Shown here piece after piece: positions 8,043 through 14,942 of a stretch of DNA of 36,408 nt (within the stretch, counting starts at the first letter, position 1; the number at the start of each line of letters is the position of its first letter). Origin of the DNA: JASJBU01 sp965372385 (GTDB lineage: Bacteria; Pseudomonadota; Gammaproteobacteria; Chromatiales; Chromatiaceae). A program made the position numbers and the translations under genes. The DNA lies in assembly GCA_965372385.1 (NCBI GenBank), contig CBDVCD010000007.1:1-36408 (forward strand), given 5' to 3'. The notes below the pieces were generated by a model. The model was not told the DNA's origin, did no database searches, and saw nothing but the letters and a program-made list of their open reading frames with translations.

Positions 8043-8723
8043 TCAAGCGGCAGCTTCCAACAATCCCTGAATCTCCACCAGCGAATCGATGACTGCGTCC
8101 GGATTGTAGTTGCGGATATCCTCTCCGTGATTGTAGCCATAGCTCATGCAGAGAATCTGAAACCCCGCCGCACGGGCCGCCTTCACATCGCTTTGCGAGT
8201 CGCCGATCATCAGGGCATTGGCTGGCTGGACAGCAAAAAACTCAGCGCCATGCAACAGGGGCAGAGGATCTGGCTTTTTCTTAGGCAGGGTATCGCCGGA
8301 GATAACGATCTCGAAATCGTCATAGGCACCCAGCTCTTTCAGCAAAGGAAGTGTAAACTGCGCTGCCTTGTTGGTCACACAGCCCAGTCTATAGCCTGAC
8401 GCCTTCAGGTAGTCCAGACCTTCACGAATCCCCGGGTAGAGCACCGACCGCTTGGAGGTATTCTCCGCATAGAGTTCGAGAAAGATCGGATAGGCCTTGG
8501 CGAAATCCGCCTCGTCCGGCTCGCCGTCCAGTTGGCCGATCAAGGCACGTCGTACCAGGCGTTCAACCCCATTGCCCACCCAGTTGCGTACCTTATCCTC
8601 ACCATGGGCAGAGCGGCCGATCTGCTGCATCATCTCATCCACGCAATAGGCCAGGTCCGGAACACTGTCCACCAGGGTGCCATCCACGTCAATGAGGATC
8701 ATTTCAGGTTTCTTGAGACTCAT
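8043..8723 (-). CDS. gph: Phosphoglycolate phosphatase (HAD superfamily)
   Basis: A 226-residue HAD hydrolase. Motif I is LIDVDGTLVDS (nucleophile Asp12, general acid Asp14), motif II TNK near residue 117, motif III Lys in KKKPDPLPLL, motif IV GDSQSD (Asp175, Asp179). A helical cap sits between motifs I and II, as in Gph. It dephosphorylates 2-phosphoglycolate, which comes from DNA repair and, in Rubisco-bearing organisms, from oxygenation of ribulose bisphosphate. The second role fits the cbbQ/cbbO genes in this window. It lies between rpe and trpE in the order common to gammaproteobacteria, 81 bases after rpe. GGTGGAA precedes the ATG. Confidence 0.92.
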   Translation of the reverse strand: MSLKKPEMILIDVDGTLVDSVPDLAYCVDEMMQQIGRSAHGEDKVRNWVGNGVERLVRRALIGQLDGEPDEADFAKAYPIFLELYAENTSKRSVLYPGIREGLDYLKASGYRLGCVTNKAAQFTLPLLKELGAYDDFEIVISGDTLPKKKPDPLPLLHGAEFFAVQPANALMIGDSQSDVKAARAAGFQILCMSYGYNHGEDIRNYNPDAVIDSLVEIQGLLEAAA

Positions 8724-8804
8724 AACTCATTTCCACCAGGTAAAAAAAACAACAAGGGCAACCGAAGTCACCCCTGCCGACTCAAAGAGATACTTTTGAA
8801 TTGC

Positions 8805-9497
8805 TTAAACCTTTGCCAACTCCGCCAGCATCTTGCCGACGATGGTGTCATAACGGTTGGCATCGCCCTCTTCGGGAAAACCGAAGATGCCGGAACCGGC
8901 CACAAAGGTATCAGCGCCCGCGGCCTTGATCTCGCCGATATTATCCACCTTCACGCCACCATCGATCTCCAAGCGGATATCCAGGCCTGAATCATCGATA
9001 AGTTTGCGGCAGGCACGCAGCTTGTCCATCGTGGCGGGAATAAAACTCTGACCACCAAAACCCGGGTTCACCGACATCAGTAGAATCATATCCACTTTGT
9101 CCAAAACGTAGTCAAGGTGAGAAAGCGGCGTAGCCGGATTGAACACCAGACCTGATTTGCAGCCTTCACCGCGGATCAGTTGCAGACTGCGGTCGAGGTG
9201 TTCGGAGGCTTCCGGATGGAAGGTGATGTAGGTAGCACCGGCCTTGGCGAAATCGGGGATGATACGATCCACCGGTTTGACCATCATGTGCACATCGATT
9301 TCAGCCGTCACCCCATGCTTGCGCAAGGCCTCACAGACCAGCGGTCCGATGGTCAGGTTGGGCACATAGTGATTATCCATTACGTCGAAGTGAACGATCT
9401 CAGCACCAGACGCTAGCACCTTATCCACTTCATCGCCCAGTTTGGCGAAATCCGCCGACAGGATGGACGGTGCGATCTTATCGGATTGACGAGCCAT
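8805..9497 (-). CDS. rpe: Ribulose-phosphate 3-epimerase
   Basis: A 230-residue TIM-barrel epimerase interconverting ribulose 5-phosphate and xylulose 5-phosphate in the pentose-phosphate pathway and Calvin cycle. Signatures: KIAPSILSADFAKLGDEV, HFDVMDNHYVPNLTIGP (metal-binding His and Asp), EIDVHMMV (metal His), NPATPL, MSVNPGFGGQSFIP and LEIDGGVKVDN (catalytic and metal Asp), then GSGIFG for the phosphate. Nothing is missing. The ATG at 9497 has GGAGAGAG upstream; a longer frame to 9524 exists but would bury this site. It is the first gene of the minus-strand rpe-gph-trpEGDC run, so the main promoter probably lies in the 293 bases upstream. Confidence 0.95.
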   Translation of the reverse strand: MARQSDKIAPSILSADFAKLGDEVDKVLASGAEIVHFDVMDNHYVPNLTIGPLVCEALRKHGVTAEIDVHMMVKPVDRIIPDFAKAGATYITFHPEASEHLDRSLQLIRGEGCKSGLVFNPATPLSHLDYVLDKVDMILLMSVNPGFGGQSFIPATMDKLRACRKLIDDSGLDIRLEIDGGVKVDNIGEIKAAGADTFVAGSGIFGFPEEGDANRYDTIVGKMLAELAKV

Positions 9498-9790
9498 GAT
9501 TCTCTCTCCTGCTGTGTTTGTCACCAGAGCCGAGGAAACCGACCCTGGACGCCGGTTGAGGCCCTAGGGCTCAACCCTGAAAATTCCAAGCGGCGTCACT
9601 TTACCCCAATGGGGGTGAATTTGCAGCCTTTCCTCTTGTACCACCGCCGCCAAGCGGCAGCTTGAACAGCGCATTGACGAGCAGACCGTTGGGAGGCTAT
9701 CAACCACTTTTATATGGCCCGGACGCCACATTGCAAGGTCAGGTGAGCGCCTGGATTAAACAGGTGGCTTCCGGCAGGGAGCTATCCCCC
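9498..9790. other. 293-base spacer upstream of rpe with a hairpin
   Basis: The spacer lies between rpe and the lytic transglycosylase gene. It contains one clear hairpin, arms GGTTGAG at 9554-9560 and CTCAACC at 9570-9576, around a nine-base CCCTAGGG-containing centre. It is in the rpe 5' leader if transcription starts further upstream. The rest (about 9600-9790) has a plus-strand open frame without a ribosome-binding site or any likeness I recognise; I see no supported gene there. Confidence 0.4.
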
Positions 9791-10357
9791 CTACTGATCC
9801 GTCTCCATCAACCCCTTGATACGCTGGACATAGTGACGGGTCTCACGGGGCGCATAGGGGGCAACCTGCTTCCACTGTTTTACCTCAGCCGCCTTTCCCT
9901 GGGCTCGTCGGAAGGCCTTTAAGATATTGCCATAACCCGCATTGTAGCTGGCCATGGCAAATGCCAGTCGTTCCTGGGTTGGCAGGCCCTTTTGCCATTT
10001 CCGATAGAGCATCCGGTCATAAAAGATACCTGCCGCTATATTCCAACGTGGCTCTTTGATATGGGTAAAGTGGGGGTTTTTCTCCTTGATCTCCGCATAG
10101 GTGGCCGGCATGATCTGCATAATGCCCAACGCGCCAGCAGGACTTTTGGCGCTTGGCCTGAGACCCGACTCCGCTATCCCCTGGGCCTTGAACCAGTGCC
10201 AGTCGATATGGGGGCCAAAATAGTGTTTGGTGTATTTACGAAAATAGTGGTCGTAGTCATTGCTCCAATGCTCATGCTTGACGTGTTTAAAGAAACCCGC
10301 CATCGCCAGGCCAGGTAACAACACCAACAACAGAAACCATCGAAACGTCAGCCACAT
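9791..10357 (-). CDS. Exported lytic transglycosylase (SLT domain)
   Basis: A 188-residue protein with an N-terminal signal sequence (WFLLLVLLPGLAMA then GFF) and a goose-lysozyme-like SLT domain. Visible motifs: the catalytic Glu63 in AQGIAESGLRPSA, the GALGIMQIMPAT motif, then ASYNAGYGNI and RETRHYVQRI at the end. These enzymes cut the MurNAc-GlcNAc bond of peptidoglycan and leave a 1,6-anhydro end. There are no LysM or other wall-binding domains; the family here is the short MltF/EmtA-like type. It follows the DUF350 gene by 16 bases on the same strand, so the two are likely co-transcribed. A periplasmic location is expected. Confidence 0.9.
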   Translation of the reverse strand: MWLTFRWFLLLVLLPGLAMAGFFKHVKHEHWSNDYDHYFRKYTKHYFGPHIDWHWFKAQGIAESGLRPSAKSPAGALGIMQIMPATYAEIKEKNPHFTHIKEPRWNIAAGIFYDRMLYRKWQKGLPTQERLAFAMASYNAGYGNILKAFRRAQGKAAEVKQWKQVAPYAPRETRHYVQRIKGLMETDQ

Positions 10358-10373
10358 TCAGACTTGGCCCGCC

Positions 10374-10604
10374 TTAGTTGAGCCCGAGCCCGATCACCAG
10401 CCCCAAGGCGGTACCAATCCCGACAAAGATCCCCATGATCATCATGCCAACCGCCATATTACCCTTCTGCAACTCATCCGGGATGCTGAAATTGACGATA
10501 TGACTGAAAACCTTGCAGCCAAACCACATGAAAAAGATGGTCAACAGACCACCAAAGATGGCATAGATAAAATTCAGGATGATCGGATCAAGACTATCGG
10601 TCAT
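10374..10604 (-). CDS. Small DUF350-type inner-membrane protein
   Basis: A 76-residue protein with two hydrophobic segments, about residues 8-37 (IILNFIYAIFGGLLTIFFMW) and 50-76 (AVGMMIMGIFVGIGTALGLV). The second is glycine-rich. Layout and size match one DUF350 unit, a family of small membrane proteins of uncertain role; assignment is by pattern only. A very strong Shine-Dalgarno (GGGAGGGGGAG) precedes the ATG. It is immediately upstream of the lytic transglycosylase and probably heads that two-gene unit; repeat copy A lies just upstream. Confidence 0.7.
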   Translation of the reverse strand: MTDSLDPIILNFIYAIFGGLLTIFFMWFGCKVFSHIVNFSIPDELQKGNMAVGMMIMGIFVGIGTALGLVIGLGLN

Positions 10605-10696
10605 ATTCTCCCCCTCCCAGGGGTTATGGATGGTTTTGCCATTAACTGCCGTCCTATGCTCTCAGCGGAACATAGATTGTTACTAACGCAAACGTT

Positions 10697-10800
10697 GGAT
10701 AGCCGACATGCATCTCCGGGGGTGTCGATAGCAGGGATGCTAGCGTCAAGCCTACAGGGAAGTATTCACGGCGTCCCACGGAGGTGCATGTCGGCTATCC
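10697..10800 (+). repeat. Dispersed hairpin element, copy A
   Basis: Two 26-base arms (10697-10722 and 10775-10800, both ending in GGATAGCCGACATG read inward) form a near-perfect long stem. The core at 10723-10774 contains a small hairpin with AGGGAT loop, AAGCCTACAGGGA and GTATTCACGGCGT. Left flank carries AACGTT, right flank TGTGAACT. The same core occurs in copies B and C. The 334-base gap between the DUF350 and DjlA-like genes holds this element and no supported gene. Confidence 0.9.
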
Positions 10801-10938
10801 TGTGAACTGTTTAGTATGTCACGACATGCATAAAGATAGACAGCACACCACTCTGACTCAAGTGTGACTAGCATTATGCTTCTGGGTGCATGATCAGCTC
10901 GACATGGATTTGCGGTATAAAAGTTTTTCCTTTGCCCA

Positions 10939-11754
10939 TCAGCGCATTCCCCGCTTCTCTTTAACCCGGTCATAGGCCTTGCGAATCTCGTCAGTCTTCT
11001 GGGCAGCCATCTTCATCATCTCCTCGGGTAACCCCTTGGCCACCAACTTATCGGGATGATGCCGGCTCATCAGCCGACGATAGGCCCTTGTCACCTCTTT
11101 ATCGGTTGCCTCCGCACTGATATTGAGGATTGCATAGGCATCCTTGGTTGCAAGTTTCTCCGGCTGAGGCGGCCGCCGTCCAGCTCCTCTACCCCCGGCA
11201 TAATGACGTTCCGCCTGGATCATCTGTGCCAGCTGACGGAAGACAAATTCTGAGACATTCAACCGCTGGCAGATGTGTAACAGCAGGGACTCCTCCTCCT
11301 GTCCCATCTGCCCGTCGGCATAGGCTGCCTGGAGCTGTATCTCGATGAACATCTGGACCAGGGTCTGGCGCCGATGGCACTCATGACGAAATTGCTCCAA
11401 CACCTCATCCAGAGGAAAGCTTTCTGATTTGCCCTCATTGAAGAGCCGTATCGCCGTCTGCCGCATATCCCCCGACAGAGACATCTGATCCATTACCGCC
11501 TCGGCCAGCTGAATCTCCTTGGCCGAAATCCGGCCATCGGCCTTTGCCACGCATCCCATCACCGAAAAGGTAGTGGTAAAGAATGCGGTCTGCACCCGCT
11601 CACGATCACCCGCCCCCCACTCGAGCGCGTCCTCGGGAAGCCCTTGCAGCCCTTTGTCGAACTTATGGCCCAGCGCCGCACCCAGCAATGCTCCCAAGGG
11701 TCCTCCGAGCATAAAACCAAAGGCGCCACCGACCAGTTTTCCCCACCAGCTCAA
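10939..11754 (-). CDS. djlA: DjlA-like co-chaperone: membrane anchor, TerB-like domain, C-terminal J domain
   Basis: A 271-residue protein. Residues 1-30 form a glycine-rich membrane segment (GGAFGFMLGGPLGALLGAAL). Residues about 50-175 are an acidic helical TerB-like domain with two repeats around MGCVAKADGRIS and AYADGQMGQEEE. The C-terminus (about 205-271) is a J domain with the HPD motif in SRHHPDKL, preceded by DAYAILNIS. J domains stimulate DnaK ATPase; DjlA is an inner-membrane-anchored DnaK partner with its J domain in the cytoplasm. The order anchor-TerB-J is diagnostic. The start is a TTG at 11754 with AGGAGG six bases upstream; no better ATG exists. It follows the COG3235-like gene by 140 bases. 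Confidence 0.92.
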   Translation of the reverse strand: MSWWGKLVGGAFGFMLGGPLGALLGAALGHKFDKGLQGLPEDALEWGAGDRERVQTAFFTTTFSVMGCVAKADGRISAKEIQLAEAVMDQMSLSGDMRQTAIRLFNEGKSESFPLDEVLEQFRHECHRRQTLVQMFIEIQLQAAYADGQMGQEEESLLLHICQRLNVSEFVFRQLAQMIQAERHYAGGRGAGRRPPQPEKLATKDAYAILNISAEATDKEVTRAYRRLMSRHHPDKLVAKGLPEEMMKMAAQKTDEIRKAYDRVKEKRGMR

Positions 11755-11894
11755 AATCAGCCTCCTGAATCAATCAAACCAAATTACCCTATTCTAAACT
11801 GAAATCAACCGACAGATTGAAATCGAGTTCAGTGGCAGGGCAAAAGACAATAACTCTCATTTGCCGGCCAAACCAGACGGTCAACCGGCATGGC

Positions 11895-12560
11895 TCACTT
11901 GCCATTGATATATTGCTCATCACTGAAGCTATGGACCCAGCCGGGACAGAAGAGTACCAGAATGGTGATGGCCCAACCGTTGATGATGGCCTCAGGCAAG
12001 AACATCAGCGGAAAAAAGGGGATGATCGTGACCTCCAGCTCCGCCAGCGAATAGGCGCCACTCAGCACCAATAGCCCAATAGCGGCATAGCCACACACAT
12101 AGGCCACCAGCCAGGCAGTCAAAAACCCATTGCCCAACACATAGATAAAAAAGTTCTTTGGCAGCCAACTGCGGGCTAATACCAGGGAGATCTGAGTGAG
12201 GGTAATGGGTAAGAGCGCAACCGTGAGCGTATTCACCAGAAATCCTTGCCAACCGTAGCCAGTATTGAGACTGACCGCCAACAGGGCCAGGCAGGCAACG
12301 ATCAGCGCCATCGACCAGCCAAACATCAGGGTGATCGTGGTCACTCCCAGCAAATGGAAGGAGAGGCCGGGGTGTATCTGTCCACGCAAGTGCCACAAAA
12401 CGATAAGCGCCACCACCGCCCCCAGGAACACATTGAACTGCCCTGGCTGTTTGAGCCGACCCCAGGGCGCCCAGCGGAGCGCATAGAACAACGCCACGCC
12501 AAGCAGAGCCGCCAACCACCAGAGCAGGCTAACCGAGAAGAGGGTACCGTCAAGTTCCAT
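11895..12560 (-). CDS. COG3235-like predicted membrane protein (CbiM/energy-coupling-factor permease-like)
   Basis: A 221-residue protein with about six to seven hydrophobic segments. The segment HLLGVTTITLMFGWSMALIV and the later FFPLMFLPEAIINGW resemble the COG3235 family, which is distantly like the CbiM substrate-binding membrane component of energy-coupling-factor transporters; several annotation pipelines call it an ECF permease. Typical CbiM starts with a metal-binding MHIPDG, which is absent, so cobalt or nickel uptake should not be assumed. The ATG at 12560 is the first in frame, but the strong GGGAGG Shine-Dalgarno upstream is 22 bases away and serves a ten-codon ORF first. No other ECF subunit is adjacent. 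Confidence 0.65.
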   Translation of the reverse strand: MELDGTLFSVSLLWWLAALLGVALFYALRWAPWGRLKQPGQFNVFLGAVVALIVLWHLRGQIHPGLSFHLLGVTTITLMFGWSMALIVACLALLAVSLNTGYGWQGFLVNTLTVALLPITLTQISLVLARSWLPKNFFIYVLGNGFLTAWLVAYVCGYAAIGLLVLSGAYSLAELEVTIIPFFPLMFLPEAIINGWAITILVLFCPGWVHSFSDEQYINGK

Positions 12561-12582
12561 AAAGGGGATCAAACAGCTTCAT
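12550..12582 (-). other. Ten-codon ORF overlapping the start of the COG3235-like gene
   Basis: GGGAGG is spaced six to eight bases from an ATG at 12582. That frame reads MKLFDPLYGT and stops, overlapping the ATG (12560) of the following gene in another frame. It may be a coupling leader peptide. A frameshift at the true N-terminus is an alternative. Confidence 0.35.
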
Positions 12583-12665
12583 AAACTGACCTCCCGCAAT
12601 GGTAAGTCTGCCTTTCAGTGCCATAATAATTGATACATACCACAAAACTGGAGAACTATAAAAAG

Positions 12666-12959
12666 ATGAGCACACCGAGAATAATCGTCGGCAACTGGTT
12701 CAGAACCGTTGCAGGCGAAAAACTTGAGGTCGTTGCCTATGATCCTGAAGAGGGGACCATTGAGGTTCAGTTCTACGATGGAACAATCGAGGAGTATGAT
12801 CTTGACGACTGGAAAGAGTTGGAAGCTAAGCCTACTGCACCACCAGAAGACTGGGCCGGTTCCTATGATGTAGGTAAAGATGATTATGGGGTAGATCTCG
12901 ACAAACCCGCCGGTGACAACCACCAAAACCCTCTGGATCACCTGGAGAATGAAGATTAA
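12666..12959 (+). CDS. Small acidic conserved-type protein, function unknown
   Basis: A 97-residue protein beginning MSTPRIIVGNWFRT. The first 55 residues look like a small beta-barrel module: GNWFRT, then EKLEVVAYDPEEGTIEVQF, YDGTIEEYDLDDW. The tail is strongly acidic and probably disordered (PPEDWAGSYDVGKDDYG and onward). This matches the pattern of short gammaproteobacterial DUF proteins of the VGNWYR...DG.VEE.DLD type, but I cannot name the family with certainty. ATG at 12666 is chosen from the conserved start; GGAG lies twelve bases upstream, rather far. It stands alone, divergent from the COG3235-like gene. No signal peptide or Cys. Confidence 0.7.
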   Translation: MSTPRIIVGNWFRTVAGEKLEVVAYDPEEGTIEVQFYDGTIEEYDLDDWKELEAKPTAPPEDWAGSYDVGKDDYGVDLDKPAGDNHQNPLDHLENED

Positions 12960-13101
12960 CTTGAATTTCCCGGGAGACTTTGAGTTGATTTAATTCCGAG
13001 TTTTTTGCACAGTTAATACCCTACACATGAACCGTAAAGAACGTGGAAACCATGCCGCTACACAGATTAACAGCAATTTCCATCCTGATGCCGGAGGTGT
13101 C

Positions 13102-13308
13102 ATGAAGACAGACTATGACATGAGCACTGGTCGAGTAATTGAAACCAGCTCCCCGGAAACAACCGGGGTTGAGTCGATCTTTACTGACACCCACTGTATG
13201 CCTGAATTAGGACTCCAGGAGATCAGCCTCAGATCCCGCGAAGAAGTGCGGAACCCACCTCAGCTGGCCATAGTGGGCTTAAACGCATTTCTCCATGAGA
13301 TGAGCTGA
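13102..13308 (+). CDS. Small hypothetical protein
   Basis: A 68-residue protein starting MKTDYDMSTGRVIE. I do not recognise it. The start at 13102 is chosen because GGAGGTG lies five bases upstream; the frame is open from 13027 but without a ribosome-binding site. It is hydrophilic with one Cys (DTHCMPELG) and no membrane segment. A convincing terminator follows at 13335-13360, which supports a real transcript. Spurious coding cannot be excluded. Confidence 0.5.
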   Translation: MKTDYDMSTGRVIETSSPETTGVESIFTDTHCMPELGLQEISLRSREEVRNPPQLAIVGLNAFLHEMS

Positions 13309-13334
13309 GGCACACCCGCACTCCTCGCTTCACC

Positions 13335-13360
13335 ACCGGGCGCCAGGTGCCCGGTTTTCT
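13335..13360 (+). terminator. Rho-independent terminator
   Basis: ACCGGGC (13335-13341) and GCCCGGT (13349-13355) form a 7-bp GC-rich stem with a seven-base loop, followed by TTTCTT. It reads plus-strand, after the small hypothetical gene, and abuts the convergent Rieske gene's stop. Confidence 0.8.
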
Positions 13361-13716
13361 TATCCCTCCAAATTGGCATAGAAGAAAACCTCCCCCGCCT
13401 CAATCCCAACACGAACTGCGCGCAGACTATCCCCCGCACAAGGTCCACGCAGGCAGAAACCATCCTCAATTCTGAACAGTGCACCATGGGTAGCACACTG
13501 AATGAAACTTTCACTCGGATCGAGAAACTGATTGGGCAACCACTCGAGATTGACACCGGTATGCGGGCAGTGGTTCTGATAGCCAAACAGCCGATCTCCT
13601 TTTCGAACCAATATAATCTCCCTTGTCCCTTTCACGGTCTCCACGCTGAGCCCCAGGGTTCCCGGATCGGGAAGTCGCGCAAACGGACAGAGCGGGTATC
13701 TGGTGAAATCAGTCAT
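13360..13716 (-). CDS. Rieske [2Fe-2S] ferredoxin-like protein
   Basis: A 118-residue single-domain Rieske protein. Cluster ligands are visible as NHCPHTG (Cys and His) and QCATHGALF (Cys and His), about 26 residues apart. The domain is full length, with no signal sequence or membrane anchor, so it is cytoplasmic and unlike the Rieske subunit of the bc1 complex. Such ferredoxins pass electrons to oxygenases or reductases, but none is next door. Its ATG overlaps the end of the sugar-kinase gene by eight bases, so both are co-translated. A GAAGGTGG stretch precedes the ATG. Confidence 0.9.
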   Translation of the reverse strand: MTDFTRYPLCPFARLPDPGTLGLSVETVKGTREIILVRKGDRLFGYQNHCPHTGVNLEWLPNQFLDPSESFIQCATHGALFRIEDGFCLRGPCAGDSLRAVRVGIEAGEVFFYANLEG

Positions 13717-14584
13717 CCACCTTCACCAAACCATCCAGTCCCGACTGCGCACACTTCACTCCAGCCAGCTGCACTGCCCCAGCCAAGGTTTCCGCGGGTG
13801 ACAGGTCCGTCAGCAGCCCATGGATCACCCCAGCGTTGAATACATCCCCCGCCCCCAGGGTATCCACGACGCTGGCTAACCGGGTGGCAGGGGCATACAC
13901 GACCTTGCCGTCAGGGTTCTGCAACCAGGCCCCTTCCTCACCCCAGGCACAAAAAAGCATCGCACGCTTATTCACCGAACGTACCGCTGCAAATAATCCT
14001 GAAGCCTCGTGATAACCGCGCGCCAGCGCAAAGGCCCGGGAAAAGATCATCACATCAGGATAGACAAACAGAGACTCCACCCCATCTCTCGGCTTCTCCA
14101 CCTCCAGAGAAACCGGCATGGCCATGTCAGCGTCCCTGAGCCACTGCATCATCTTGCCCGTCTCTACCACATTGCGCCCTTCAAAATGGATCCAATCGAA
14201 CTGATGGGTCTCTATCGAGACAAAATCCTGCTGTTGAAATTCGGGGAGGTCCCGATGGTGCACAATGGTGCGAGAGCCCGTGCTCCGGCTTAACACCACA
14301 TAGGAGGTGGGCGCCTTGCCACCGATATAGTGCCGACAAGCCGAAGTATCGATCCGGTTACGCGCCAGATCATCGAGTATGATCTGGCTGTCTGGCTCGT
14401 CGGCAATCGTCCCCGCCCAGCTACATTGGTGACCCAACTGACTCAACACCACCAATGTATTAGCGGCATTACCCCCTCGCCTGATGCGTTGTTCCAGGAC
14501 TCGAAGTTCATCATCCTCCCGTGGGTAGGCCTCTAGTGTATTGAGGATATCCAGTGTCGCGACACCAACTGCAAGGACTCGCAT
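13709..14584 (-). CDS. PfkB-family sugar kinase resembling ketohexokinase
   Basis: A 291-residue ribokinase-fold kinase. The PfkB signature 1 RRGGNAANTLVVLSQLG and signature 2 DTLGAGDVFNAGVIHGLL (catalytic Asp) are intact. Between and around them, RTIVHHRDLPEF, FDWIHFEGRNV, VSLEVEKPRDGVESLF, FCAWGEEGAW and GVKCAQSGLDGLV align strikingly with animal ketohexokinase (hepatic fructokinase), more than with bacterial ribokinase or fructokinase as I recall them. The likely reaction is ATP-dependent phosphorylation of a ketose, possibly fructose to fructose 1-phosphate; the substrate is an inference. The ATG at 14584 gives the natural MRVLAVGVATLDIL start; the Shine-Dalgarno is weak. Downstream Rieske gene overlaps by eight bases. 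Repeat copy B lies immediately upstream. Confidence 0.85.
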   Translation of the reverse strand: MRVLAVGVATLDILNTLEAYPREDDELRVLEQRIRRGGNAANTLVVLSQLGHQCSWAGTIADEPDSQIILDDLARNRIDTSACRHYIGGKAPTSYVVLSRSTGSRTIVHHRDLPEFQQQDFVSIETHQFDWIHFEGRNVVETGKMMQWLRDADMAMPVSLEVEKPRDGVESLFVYPDVMIFSRAFALARGYHEASGLFAAVRSVNKRAMLFCAWGEEGAWLQNPDGKVVYAPATRLASVVDTLGAGDVFNAGVIHGLLTDLSPAETLAGAVQLAGVKCAQSGLDGLVKVDD

Positions 14585-14635
14585 GATCTTGAAAACGGCC
14601 GTTGGCCGCCTCACCACTTGTTGAAGAAGTCCAGA

Positions 14636-14820
14636 TTATAACTCAAGTTTCGGAGTTCAAATTGCTATGAAACAGCGAAGGTCCGCGAGGATTTTGGCTT
14701 TTCGAGACCGTCAGCAGCAAGGATGCTGCTGTCGAGCCTACATGGATGTATTTACGGCGTGTCTTGAAAAGCCAAAATCCTCACGGAATCACACTGTGAA
14801 CTCCGAAACTTGAGTTATAA
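14636..14820 (+). repeat. Dispersed hairpin element, copy B
   Basis: A 185-base element with two nested arm pairs: outer 14636-14659 with 14797-14820 (24 bases, perfect), inner 14685-14708 with 14761-14784 (24 bases, two differences). The core 14709-14760 holds a perfect 7-bp hairpin (CAGCAGC/GCTGCTG) with loop AAGGAT, then GAGCCTACATGGATG and TATTTACGGCGT. It fills most of the 358-base gap between the sugar kinase and the coiled-coil protein; no gene is supported in that gap. Confidence 0.9.
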
Positions 14821-14942
14821 ATCACTTACAGCAAGTGAAAATATTGGAATTCCCCAATGCCACTGGAAGAGATAAATTGATCAGACCTTGAAATCGCCGA
14901 TCATTTAGAGGATGGATACTGTTGTATTTGAACTGAGCGTCA

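Noticed and set aside
9662..9922. 86-codon plus-strand frame in the spacer and transglycosylase gene
   Set aside because: No ribosome-binding site, no recognisable product, and its second half is antisense to the transglycosylase.
10752..10973. 73-codon minus-strand frame overlapping repeat copy A
   Set aside because: Half of it is the hairpin element, and its translation has no recognisable feature or start signal.
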